A stretch of 61,358 bases of DNA from an uncultured bacterium (GTDB taxonomy: Bacteria; Verrucomicrobiota; Kiritimatiellia; RFP12; CAIWXQ01): NCBI GenBank assembly GCA_903916675.1, contig CAIWXQ010000040.1, forward strand, positions 1 to 61,358, given 5' to 3'. The position numbers and the translations under genes are program-made. This document shows positions 1-7,026 of the stretch, piece after piece; position 1 is the first letter of the stretch, and the number at the start of each line of letters is the position of its first letter. The notes under the pieces were generated by a model. The model worked only from the letters and a program-made list of their open reading frames with translations. It did no database searches and had not been told where the DNA came from.

Positions 1-83
1 GTGCCGAGCAGCGCATTGGTTCGGTCTGTTCTATTTTACCGCTCCAGCATTCAAGCTCATTTGCTCTTACCGCACTGAGCACA

Positions 84-1403
84 TCACAACTCCAGCATCA
101 GATACTCCGGAGTTCCCGCCACGGTGACTTCCACGATGCCGGGTTGGATTTGCCTTGCGGTTCCCGTGGCGGCGGGAGATTCGGTTAGCGGCATGATCGT
201 GGATGAGACCAGTTTGCCAGGAACACTGGTGAGCCGTGTTGATTCTCCGGCGTCCCCGCTGGATGGGGACCAGACCGCCAAGATGAGCTGCTTTGGATTG
301 TTGCCGTTCTGGTATTCATGCACCCGGAGCTTTCCCAGTCTATCAGTTATGATACGCACAAAGCGATAATCCCCCAGGGTCTTTTGGAGATGGGAAACGG
401 CGTGAAACGAGGGCTTCGGTTTGAAATGCCGGGTCAGTCCGGCGCTGCCGTGGAGGCGGGCCTTGTCATCATCGTTGAAGAAATAAACATAAGCGCGCTC
501 CACCGGCATGGCGGAGAAAACCAGCAGCGAGCGCACGAGCCATTGCGCCTGTTGCACATCGGTCACGCCCTCCCACTTGGAAAAATCTCCGGATTTGTCC
601 TGGGGCTGTGTGGTGCTGTCGTAGCCGAATTCCGTGATCCAAACGGGTTTTCCGGGCATGTGTTGGTCCCGCCATGCGCAAAGATCCCGGATGTCCTTGA
701 GATACGCCGGCAGTGCCGGGTCCTCGGGAAAACTCCGTCTCCACGTCGGCCAGCCGGTGAGTTGGGCGTAGCTATGGATCGTTAGAACATCGACCAGTTC
801 CGTCATCCTCTCGAGGCACCGGACGGATTTCACATAATCGCCGCCGCCGACCGCTAGATTGCAGCTGGCGATTTTCATCCGCGGATCTCCAGCTCGGATG
901 CCGGTAGCCATGGCCCGGAACATGAGGGTGTAATCCGCGTCACTCCATTTCCCGGGCTCGTTGCCGATTTCCACAGATTCTATAAGCCTGCGCTTTCCGG
1001 AGAGGCCGAATTCACGAGCAAATGCGGTGCCGTAGGCTTTCGCATCCTGCTGCAGATCGACCCAATCGGTGAGCGGCACGGTCTCGAACATCAAACAGGC
1101 ATCTGTCGTCCAGCCCCGCTCTTTCCATGATCCATAAACCCTGCTCCAGTCTACCCGGTTTTTTGCGAACGGCAGCGGGGCGGGCACGGATGTTTCTCTG
1201 GCCAGGTCCCATTCCACAGGATGATAGTCCCGTACGAGGCGGCAAACGGAATGATAGAGTTCCGGATTGAACTGCACCGTGTGCCCGTTGATGCCGATGA
1301 AATCTTTCATCAACGGACGCTGTACATCGGCTGCCTCGGAATGCCCTATCGCAAGCGCCGCCACTCCGATCCATAACCGCCAGATGATGTTAGAATTCTT
1401 CAT
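84..1403 (-). CDS. Secreted glycoside hydrolase, clan GH-A (TIM barrel)
   Basis: Predicted exported glycosidase of 439 residues. The ATG at 1403 is chosen because the protein then opens with a signal peptide (residues 1-24, ending HSEA before ADVQ); an upstream extension to 1457 adds an unlikely basic stretch. The barrel shows GNEP with Glu149 as probable acid/base, a THSY-like segment near 210, and ITEFGYD with Glu258 as probable nucleophile, the two-glutamate layout of clan GH-A (GH39/GH5-like). A C-terminal beta-rich stretch of about 90 residues follows. Substrate cannot be read from sequence. It lies farthest from the integrase, in the integron-like region, and is large for a cassette gene, so it may be chromosomal. 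No clear Shine-Dalgarno was seen. Confidence 0.75.
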   Translation of the reverse strand: MKNSNIIWRLWIGVAALAIGHSEAADVQRPLMKDFIGINGHTVQFNPELYHSVCRLVRDYHPVEWDLARETSVPAPLPFAKNRVDWSRVYGSWKERGWTTDACLMFETVPLTDWVDLQQDAKAYGTAFAREFGLSGKRRLIESVEIGNEPGKWSDADYTLMFRAMATGIRAGDPRMKIASCNLAVGGGDYVKSVRCLERMTELVDVLTIHSYAQLTGWPTWRRSFPEDPALPAYLKDIRDLCAWRDQHMPGKPVWITEFGYDSTTQPQDKSGDFSKWEGVTDVQQAQWLVRSLLVFSAMPVERAYVYFFNDDDKARLHGSAGLTRHFKPKPSFHAVSHLQKTLGDYRFVRIITDRLGKLRVHEYQNGNNPKQLILAVWSPSSGDAGESTRLTSVPGKLVSSTIMPLTESPAATGTARQIQPGIVEVTVAGTPEYLMLEL

Positions 1404-1459
1404 ATTGTTGGCCGAACGTTGGCGATCACCGCGGCCTACACCATGGCGTGCTCGCAAAC

Positions 1460-1900
1460 CTATTTACTACCGCGGTGCATCGCTGGGTTGGCGTTGTTGT
1501 TGGTTTCTTGTCGCCCTGTCAGTTGATAGTAGTACGGACCTGCATGGTAGTGGAAGAAGGTCTTTCCGTTCTGATCAACCACTTGCCATCTGTCGTCAGT
1601 TGGGTAGATTTGGTTGAACATGAATAGATCGCCAAGGCGTACTGCTTCGTTGCTTCCTACGCCCTCGTAGGCTTCTATGCGAACGGAGTTTTGAAGGTTC
1701 CATTTCTGCCTTGATTTACAATACAGAACGCAACTGACACTGTCGGTGAATACCTGTCCGTCGTCGACCGTAAGAATGACCAGACCATTGGCATCCTTTG
1801 TCATTTTGACGACGTTGACCGCCATGATAAACGTGCAGAAGAACCAGACCACGGCGATCGTGCCGAGGACCACTGCAATCGCCATTTTGATCAATCTCAT
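1460..1900 (-). CDS. Small membrane-anchored protein of unknown function
   Basis: I do not recognise this protein of 146 residues. The ATG at 1900 puts one hydrophobic segment (about residues 5-30) at the N terminus; the longer reading from 1927 only adds nine residues that overlap the spacer. After the membrane segment the rest is a soluble, polar domain with two cysteines in a VLYC-type strand and an aromatic C-terminal part (YHAGPYYYQLTG). One membrane pass with a periplasmic domain is the simplest topology. It starts 42 bp after the nucleotidyltransferase stop on the same strand, so co-transcription with that pair is possible. It could be a cassette passenger or an immunity-like partner, but nothing in the sequence proves either. 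Confidence 0.55.
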   Translation of the reverse strand: MRLIKMAIAVVLGTIAVVWFFCTFIMAVNVVKMTKDANGLVILTVDDGQVFTDSVSCVLYCKSRQKWNLQNSVRIEAYEGVGSNEAVRLGDLFMFNQIYPTDDRWQVVDQNGKTFFHYHAGPYYYQLTGRQETNNNANPAMHRGSK

Positions 1901-1942
1901 TTTTTCTTCGCCAACGACTGCGGCCACCGGCGCGTATTCGCG

Positions 1943-2500
1943 TCAGGTGCGCCGCTTGGTTGTGCCGCCCTTCGTCAGGTTGCTCCTGATTTGCTTGAAC
2001 GCGTTGTGTTTTCCCTCGGCTTTGGACCAACGTTCAATTTCCGCCAGGTCGATCGCATTCGCGGTGGCGACAAGGATGGCCTGCTGCAGGCATTGCGTAT
2101 CGTTGCTGTGATAATACCAGGTGAGCCGGTCCTTCACGCAGTCGGTTGGCGAGATGATGCGCACGATGCCTGTTGCAGTTTCAATCTCGTCAACCTGTTT
2201 TACCGGTTCTCCGCCCACCGCGAGTGGTCCAGGCGGAAACTCGACCAGGAACTTCGCGTCGGGGTGCCGGAAATATCGATGCTCTTCATGAAACCCCAAC
2301 GACTCCATGGCTGTCGTGATCTGTGCGCGTTTCGTGTACCCCGCGTTCACAAAGTCAAGGTCCATGGAGACGTACTTCTCCTGACTATAGATCGACACAC
2401 AGGACCCGCCGGAAAGCACGACGTTGATATTGCGGCGACGAAACTCGGTGGCGACGAAGGCCGCGAATTCAAGGAGTGTCATGTCGGCAACTGGTTTCAC
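1943..2500 (-). CDS. Nucleotidyltransferase-fold protein (AbiEii/DUF6036-like), putative toxin
   Basis: A 185-residue protein with the minimal nucleotidyltransferase signature: LSGGS at 29-33, followed by a D-x-D pair (Asp47 and Asp49 in SMDLDF) and a third carboxylate, Glu87, in the strand FLVEF. That geometry is typical of AbiEii-type and related NTases found in type IV toxin-antitoxin and abortive-infection modules. It overlaps the winged-helix gene upstream by 4 bp (ATGA), so the two are translationally coupled. Such HTH-NTase pairs are commonly regulator/antitoxin plus NTase toxin; here that role is inferred. The substrate (tRNA, protein or nucleotide) is unknown. Confidence 0.72.
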   Translation of the reverse strand: MKPVADMTLLEFAAFVATEFRRRNINVVLSGGSCVSIYSQEKYVSMDLDFVNAGYTKRAQITTAMESLGFHEEHRYFRHPDAKFLVEFPPGPLAVGGEPVKQVDEIETATGIVRIISPTDCVKDRLTWYYHSNDTQCLQQAILVATANAIDLAEIERWSKAEGKHNAFKQIRSNLTKGGTTKRRT

Positions 2501-2826
2501 AGCGGCTTCCCCCTGCGTCGCGGTCTCCGCCGGACGGTGCGCAGGCGATCCTGCTCAGCCTCTGGATAGAACGACAACGCCTTTCCGAGGAGCGCCCGCA
2601 ATTCGTTCAAGAAGGGATACCTCGGGTTGAAGCGGTAAAGCCTGGTTCTACCCGCGGTGCGACTAGCCAGCACGCCTCCGGATTCCAGTTTGTCCATTTG
2701 CTTCTGAATACCATAGAGATCCGTGTCGAAGAGCCGGGCAATTTCGCTCGGATATCCCTCCTCGCGGGCAAGCAGAAAGAGCAGTGTCCGCTCGGCATTC
2801 GTAGAACCTAGCAACGGTTCGATCAT
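2497..2826 (-). CDS. Winged helix-turn-helix regulator, likely partner of the NTase
   Basis: A 109-residue protein whose first 75 residues form an ArsR/MarR-like winged helix: a helix with ERTLLFLL, the recognition region PSEIARLF...GIQKQMDKLESGG, then a wing RTAGRTRLYRFN. The C terminus is very basic (RRRPRRRGKPL). The ATG at 2826 is preceded by a good Shine-Dalgarno, GGGAGG. Its promoter region carries overlapping palindromes (2860-2883), so autorepression is likely. The 3' end overlaps the nucleotidyltransferase start by 4 bp. By analogy with AbiEi/AbiEii and similar modules it may act as antitoxin and autorepressor; this is inference from arrangement, not from a named family hit. Confidence 0.72.
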   Translation of the reverse strand: MIEPLLGSTNAERTLLFLLAREEGYPSEIARLFDTDLYGIQKQMDKLESGGVLASRTAGRTRLYRFNPRYPFLNELRALLGKALSFYPEAEQDRLRTVRRRPRRRGKPL

Positions 2827-2859
2827 GTCCGGCCTCCCAAAGTACCAACCACCAAAGAT

Positions 2860-2883
2860 GGTTATATAACCAATATGATTGGT
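2860..2883 (-). promoter_or_regulatory. Overlapping palindromic operator/promoter of the wHTH-NTase pair
   Basis: Two perfect inverted repeats overlap here: GGTTATATAACC (2860-2871) and ACCAAT-ATG-ATTGGT (2869-2883). Read on the minus strand, TATATA is a plausible -10 box with a weak TTACTC -35 about 16 bp upstream, which would place the second palindrome inside the spacer. Further ACCAA-type half sites lie between here and the start codon at 2826. The position just upstream of a winged-helix gene suggests autoregulation. Confidence 0.6.
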
Positions 2884-2941
2884 AGAGTAACCGGATGGAG
2901 TGGGTCTCGCAAGATCATTTTTGTGGGGTCAATTTGTATGG

Positions 2942-2999
2942 GCACAACGTCCGGCCTATCCGCCGCGGTATCCCGCGACGGATCAGGCCGTGGTTAGGC
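2942..2999 (-). other. attC recombination site of the first integron cassette
   Basis: On the minus strand the 58-bp site begins GCCTAAC (2999-2993, matches RYYYAAC) and ends GTTGTGC (2948-2942, one mismatch to GTTRRRY). Between them the arms CGGCCTGATCCG and CGGATAGGCCG pair perfectly except for one extra G, the single bulged base expected in the left inner arm of attC sites. The inner arms continue with TCGCGG/CCGCGG. The stop codon TAA of the preceding cassette ORF lies inside GCCTAAC, which is usual for gene cassettes. Confidence 0.75.
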
Positions 3000-3332
3000 G
3001 GTTGTCTTCCTAATCCTCTTGTAATTGTCATCCGTCCAGGGGAAATCGCTCAACGTGAAACTTCGAAAGCCACCCTCTGCGAGTGCGATCGTCGCCTCTG
3101 CTGTGAAACAACCAGCGACAGCGACTCGAGACTGCTCGTCCAAATCCATTAGGGAATCAATGGCACGCCGAACCACGCTCGAAAGCACTACGTCCTTGCG
3201 GTCGTGAGCGAACAGCAAGAGGACAGACTCGCCGCTTTCGAAGTCAGCCCAGTTGACCTGTGGATGATAACGCTTCGGAATCAACCCGCGCAGTGTCTGA
3301 GGTGGCACGTGCCTGTAGACTTTGAATTTCAC
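2994..3332 (-). CDS. Integron cassette ORF, hypothetical protein
   Basis: A 112-residue protein I do not recognise. I place the start at the GTG at 3332, inside the predicted cassette, with a weak AGAAGAG ribosome site; an in-frame ATG at 3359 would lie on the attI side and read through the recombination core, and longer extensions to 3584 look spurious. The sequence shows an alternating helix/strand pattern, a central SGESVLLLFAHD strand, and a C-terminal FTLSDFPWTDD motif, with no signal peptide or membrane segment. The TAA stop is embedded in the attC site. The cassette (about 3352 to 2948, roughly 405 bp) has typical cassette size and is the one nearest to attI, hence the most recently inserted under the usual integron model. 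Confidence 0.6.
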   Translation of the reverse strand: MKFKVYRHVPPQTLRGLIPKRYHPQVNWADFESGESVLLLFAHDRKDVVLSSVVRRAIDSLMDLDEQSRVAVAGCFTAEATIALAEGGFRSFTLSDFPWTDDNYKRIRKTTA

Positions 3333-3346
3333 TATTATGCTCTTCT

Positions 3347-3397
3347 GCCTAACCGTCATATGGACCGCCAATCGGACTTTCCGGCGGTGGGCACCGA
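3347..3397 (-). other. Probable attI site with GTTAGGC core
   Basis: On the minus strand a perfect GTTRRRY core, GTTAGGC, lies at 3353-3347, with the inferred crossover G|TTAGGC between 3353 and 3352, directly before the first cassette ORF. An 18-bp motif beside it (3367-3384, minus-strand CCGGAAAGTCCGATTGGC) recurs with one mismatch at 3580-3597, nearer the integrase start, resembling the direct repeats that bind integrase in class 1 attI. The assignment rests on position and core match only. Confidence 0.5.
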
Positions 3398-3708
3398 ATG
3401 AAGTCCCGAGCCCATTTACAGATGAAACGATAAAACTTCGCGATGTTAACGTCAATCCCTGATGCAACAGCTTTTTAATCATGGGGTTAGACTGGCGCGT
3501 TCCTTCTGAATTCCGCCTGCCATGCTTTTCGCAGGATTTGGAACGGCGCGGCATATCCACGTCCTGGCGTGAATAATCAGCCAATCGGACTTCCCGGAAA
3601 AATTTGCCGGGCTGTGTAAGATTCTGCCCCGAATTTGCATATAACGGTGTAGGAAATGCCCCTGTTTACCGTGGTTATACCGCTGTCTGCGAAACGGACG
3701 AAACCATT
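3398..3708. other. attI-intI intergenic region
   Basis: About 310 bases between the attI candidate and the integrase start. By integron convention it should contain the cassette promoter (reading minus) and the integrase promoter (reading plus), but I cannot point to boxes with confidence. It contains the second copy of the 18-bp attI-side motif (3580-3597) and a GTCTAAC sequence on the minus strand (3492-3486) that could be a relic recombination half-site. Open frames crossing it look like unconstrained extensions. Confidence 0.35.
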
Positions 3709-5010
3709 ATGCATAATTTACAACCCATTGATCTGCACGATGTTGAGGCGTACTGGAAAAGCCGGAACCTGGTGGATGAACGGCATCTTGGGTACTACAT
3801 CCGCTGGCTGCAACGCTTTCTGGCAGGTCCCGGCGGGGATTCACGCCTGTCTGCACAGGACGCGCAGCAGGTGTTTGTCGAGCAACTGGACCGCAAGGGC
3901 GACATCCCGGAATGGCAGATTCGACAGGCGGCTCGGGCCGTGGAGTTGTTTCAGAAGCATTATCTGCGGTATAGGGCCGAGACAAATGGCACTGAGACGC
4001 TTCCGGATGGCCAAGTGTCTCCGGTGTCCATCCCGCCGACTCTTGCTGCGGCCATGGCGGAAACGCAGCGGCTGATCCGGATACGCCATTACGCGTATCG
4101 CACAGAGCAAACCTATCTGGCATGGTTGTCGCAGTACCGCAACTTTGTTGAAAAAAGCGGGTTGCCATGGGATGTTCCAGATACAGCCCGCGCGTTTCTG
4201 GCCCAACTGGCCTTGCAACGCAATGTTGCCGCTTCAACCCAAAACCAGGCGTTCAGCGCAGTTCTCTTCCTGTTGCGCGAAGTCTTGGGACGCGACACCG
4301 TAATGTTGAACTCGGTGCGTGCCAAACGCGGCCCGTACTTGCCGGTCGTATTCAGCGAGCGTGAGGTGACGCAGGTGCTGGGTTCGGTGGACGGAACGGC
4401 TGGCCTGATGTTGCGCTTGATCTATGGCGGTGGCCTGCGGGTGGGCGAGTGTGTGAGTCTGCGGGTGAAGGATCTGGATTTTGACCAGGGCATTCTTTAT
4501 GTGCGGAGAGGGAAAGGCGACAAGGATCGGAGCACCCTGCTGCCAAACTGCCTCCTGGGAGCCCTCAAGAACCACTTGGCGCGAATACAGGAAAATCACA
4601 ATAAGGAATTGGCGGAAGGGCATGGCGATGTGGAATTGCCATTCGAATTGGCGGCTAAATACCCGAAGGCTGCCTGGGAGTGGGCATGGCAATATGTTTT
4701 CCCGGCAAAGGACCGTTCCGTGGACCCGCGCTCCGGAACCGCACGGCGACACCACATCAACGAGGACGCACTCCAACGCGTGATGCGGCAGGCGTTGGTA
4801 CGGTCCGGCATCCCCAAGCATGCCGGCGTCCACACCTTGCGCCACTCCTTTGCCACGCACTTGCTCATGCGCGGGGTGAACATCCGCGAGGTGCAGGAAT
4901 ACCTTGGCCACAAGAGCGTCGAGACCACCATGATCTACACCCATGTCATGCGCGGCCTTAACAGCACCGCCGTCAGCCCTCTGGATGCGCTGGAGAAAAG
5001 CGTCGGGTGA
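3709..5010 (+). CDS. intI: Integron integrase (tyrosine recombinase) with N-terminal extension
   Basis: A site-specific recombinase of 433 residues that inserts and excises gene cassettes. Catalytic residues are visible: Arg244 (GGGLRVGE), His375 and Arg378 (HTLRHSF), His401 (LGHKS) and the nucleophile Tyr410 (MIYTHV). The integron-specific insertion is present at about 315-331 (KYPKAAWEWAWQYVFPA), which separates IntI from XerC/XerD. The start at 3709 is the first methionine in front of a credible fold; the upstream 35 codons look non-coding. The protein is about 100 residues longer than typical IntI (320-340) because of an N-terminal helical domain ahead of the usual SAM-like domain. It is divergent from the cassette at 2994-3332, the common integron arrangement. 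Confidence 0.92.
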   Translation: MHNLQPIDLHDVEAYWKSRNLVDERHLGYYIRWLQRFLAGPGGDSRLSAQDAQQVFVEQLDRKGDIPEWQIRQAARAVELFQKHYLRYRAETNGTETLPDGQVSPVSIPPTLAAAMAETQRLIRIRHYAYRTEQTYLAWLSQYRNFVEKSGLPWDVPDTARAFLAQLALQRNVAASTQNQAFSAVLFLLREVLGRDTVMLNSVRAKRGPYLPVVFSEREVTQVLGSVDGTAGLMLRLIYGGGLRVGECVSLRVKDLDFDQGILYVRRGKGDKDRSTLLPNCLLGALKNHLARIQENHNKELAEGHGDVELPFELAAKYPKAAWEWAWQYVFPAKDRSVDPRSGTARRHHINEDALQRVMRQALVRSGIPKHAGVHTLRHSFATHLLMRGVNIREVQEYLGHKSVETTMIYTHVMRGLNSTAVSPLDALEKSVG

Positions 5011-5020
5011 TGAAACCTAA

Positions 5021-5056
5021 TCGGGGTCGGGATCGCTATCGGTATCGGGGTCGGGA
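5021..5056. repeat. 6-bp-period intergenic repeat (GATCGG type)
   Basis: Just after the integrase stop there is a run built of hexamers like TATCGG and GGTCGG (TCGGGGTCGGGATCGCTATC and onward). The same repeat family occurs at 12981-13052, 18616-18724 and 25754-25942, always between genes. Confidence 0.7.
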
Positions 5057-5118
5057 GGCTGAAGACGGAAGGCGGTTAGGTAAACACCTTCTTCGGCAAC
5101 GAGGAACAGCACGATGAA

Positions 5119-5230
5119 AATTAGACACGAAACACCGGCCACATCGTCGCACTTCGGCTGTAATTCGTTGATGAACAGCCAGATGAGAAAAAAGCATGTC
5201 CAAAAGAGGGGGCCTGTTTCGTGTCTAATT
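5119..5230. repeat. Perfect 16-bp inverted repeat bounding a 112-bp element
   Basis: AATTAGACACGAAACA (5119-5134) is exactly complementary to TGTTTCGTGTCTAATT (5215-5230), with 80 bases between. The right arm continues into a TCTGTCTA-type tandem repeat (to about 5250). No credible gene fits between the arms. It lies in the 297-bp gap between the integrase and the convergent TPR gene. Confidence 0.75.
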
Positions 5231-5307
5231 CTGTCTATTTCTGTCTACTTCTTCATAAGAATAGCTGCAACGGCAGCGCGTGTTTCAACGTATGCCCGGA
5301 GAGTGTT

Positions 5308-6846
5308 CTACTCTTCGTCACCGGATTCGTCTGCCACGTCCGGCGACACCGGCCGCGGTTCGACGCGCGGGATGGCTGCCGGGCTGACGCCGGCGCCGCG
5401 TAGTTTGGCGGCCACGGATTCCTGCCGGGGGTCGATGGCGTAACTCCGGCTCCAGTAGGCGACAGCCTCTGGCGTGCGCTGGAGTTGCGCGAACGCATCG
5501 CCGACATGATCGAGGATGGTCGGGTCATCGGGCAGGCATGCGCGGGCGCGCAGCAGCAGGTTGAGCGCCTCGGTCCAGCGCTGCTGCCGAAATCGGATCC
5601 AGCCGAGCGTATCGAGATACGCGCCGTTGTGAGGTCGGAGCTTCACGGCCTGTTGCGCAAGGGCGGCCGCCTCGTCCAGCCGCACGCCCAGCAGCGCCCA
5701 GGTGTAGGCGAGGTAGTTCTGCAGGGTGCTGGCGCGCGGATGACGGCGCAGGGCCTCCTCGAAGACAGCGACCGTGTCGTTGGTTCGCCCCAGTTCGTCC
5801 AGCGTCGCACCATGGAGGAGCTCGAACGCCACGCAAGGGACCTCCTGCCGTGCCAGCAGCACATCGTGGACGCGGGCGAGTACTGGCGCAGCGTTCGTGC
5901 CATCCTCCATCGCCAGATGGATCGCGGCAAGTGTCAGGAGCTCGGGGACCTGATCCGGGGCCTTTTCCACCCGGCGTGTCTGTTCTGCGAGGGCGGCTGC
6001 GCCGTCACGGTCGTGGAGGATGTTGGCCAGGGCCGTGGCAGCGCGGATGTGCTGGGGCTGTTGTTCCTGAATCTGGCGGAAAACACGCAGCGCGTCGTTG
6101 GTGTGTCCGGCCGCCAGCGCGGCTTCGCCGACAAAGAAGTGCAGCTCCGCGCGCTGGGTGGCGCCGGTGGCGCTCGCGACGGCCAGTTCAAGGCAGGGGA
6201 TGGCGCGTTCCGGCGTCTGTGCACCCTGGCAGAACTGGATGGCCCAGAACGTCGGCAGGTTGCGCGTCTCAATGCACGGGCGGTCGTGGATCAGCCGACG
6301 CATGACCCGCACAGCCTCCTCGTCGCGACTGGCGGCGAAGAGCGTGCGGACCTGGGAAAAGGCAAGGGTGAGGTCGCCGGGGTCGAGCGCGGACGCTTCG
6401 CAATAATAATGGGCGGCGCGTGCAGGATCATCGGCCTTTTCTGCAAGCCGGGCCAGATCGCGGCGTGCGGCGATGTCCTCGGGATGCTCCGCGCAGAACT
6501 CGGCGAGACGGTCGAGCGCTTCCGGTGCGCGGCCTTCCCGGAGCAGGCTGAGGACCAGCGCGCCGGAGGGACGCCGGCTGTCGGGATCCAGGCGGGCGGC
6601 TTCCGCAAAGGCGCGGCGCGCGTCTGCGGCGTGCCCCGGCTCCGACTCCCAGAGCAGTCCTTCGGCGTAGCGGGCCAGGGCTTTGGCGTGGATGTCGTCG
6701 TCCGGCGCTTCGGTGGAACGGCCGGAGGAAGTTCCGGAAAAGGTGCCGCAACCAACGGCGGAGAGCAGGAGCAGGAGCGGAAGCAGGCGGCAGGCCAATA
6801 CGCCGGCCAGCCATGAAGAGGTCGCGGAAGGAAGACCAGCCCGCAT
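5308..6846 (-). CDS. TPR-repeat lipoprotein
   Basis: A 512-residue protein made almost entirely of tetratricopeptide repeats. The N terminus has a hydrophobic stretch (LLPLLLLLSAVGC) whose AVGC fits a lipobox, so it is probably exported and lipid-anchored at Cys33 or so. From about residue 55 to 490 the sequence is a series of TPR helices, for example RAHYYCEASALDPGD-like and EAVAYWSRSYAIDPRQ-like units. TPR lipoproteins act as scaffolds for envelope complexes; no partner is indicated here. The C terminus is acidic and proline-rich. The downstream gene is the convergent integrase; upstream on the same strand lies the 29-residue ribosomal protein gene. The exact start among nearby methionines is uncertain. 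Confidence 0.8.
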   Translation of the reverse strand: MRAGLPSATSSWLAGVLACRLLPLLLLLSAVGCGTFSGTSSGRSTEAPDDDIHAKALARYAEGLLWESEPGHAADARRAFAEAARLDPDSRRPSGALVLSLLREGRAPEALDRLAEFCAEHPEDIAARRDLARLAEKADDPARAAHYYCEASALDPGDLTLAFSQVRTLFAASRDEEAVRVMRRLIHDRPCIETRNLPTFWAIQFCQGAQTPERAIPCLELAVASATGATQRAELHFFVGEAALAAGHTNDALRVFRQIQEQQPQHIRAATALANILHDRDGAAALAEQTRRVEKAPDQVPELLTLAAIHLAMEDGTNAAPVLARVHDVLLARQEVPCVAFELLHGATLDELGRTNDTVAVFEEALRRHPRASTLQNYLAYTWALLGVRLDEAAALAQQAVKLRPHNGAYLDTLGWIRFRQQRWTEALNLLLRARACLPDDPTILDHVGDAFAQLQRTPEAVAYWSRSYAIDPRQESVAAKLRGAGVSPAAIPRVEPRPVSPDVADESGDEE

Positions 6847-6909
6847 GTTCGCAGAGACCAGGCACGGCCCAACAGCCGGGTGCGCCGTTGGGATGCCGCG
6901 CCGGGGAGG

Positions 6910-6999
6910 CTACTTGTTCTTGTGGCGATTCGCCTTCAGGCGCTTCTTATACTTGTGCTTGGACATCTTGGCGCGGCGTTTCTTCTTGATCGAGCCCAC
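6910..6999 (-). CDS. Small basic ribosomal protein, bS22-like (AURKAIP1/COX24 domain)
   Basis: A 29-residue protein too short for routine gene callers. It starts with GTG at 6999, preceded by a strong Shine-Dalgarno AGGAGG seven bases upstream, and reads MGSIKKKRRAKMSKHKYKKR then LKANRHKNK. The pattern GS-[IV]-KK-[KR]-R..-K-M-[SA]-K-.K..K is that of the AURKAIP1/COX24 family, which includes the actinobacterial 30S protein bS22 and mitochondrial mS38. About half the residues are Lys or Arg, consistent with rRNA binding at the small subunit. It sits 27 bp downstream of the hisG stop on the same strand's downstream side, so it may share the hisG transcript or have its own promoter. Confidence 0.85.
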   Translation of the reverse strand: MGSIKKKRRAKMSKHKYKKRLKANRHKNK

Positions 7000-7026
7000 G
7001 GTTATTCCTCCTGATCTTGGGATGGC

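Larger units (their letters stand above)
2942..5010. mobile_element. Chromosomal integron platform (intI, attI, first cassette with attC)
   Basis: The integrase on the plus strand, the attI candidate and a minus-strand cassette ending in an attC hairpin together make a complete minimal integron. Cassettes beyond the first cannot be delimited because no second convincing attC was found down to base 1, so the extent of the array to the left is open. Confidence 0.7.

Noticed and set aside
3360-3584. N-terminal extension of the cassette ORF to 3584
   Set aside because: It would read through the attI core and the 18-bp repeat; the extension has no protein-like character.
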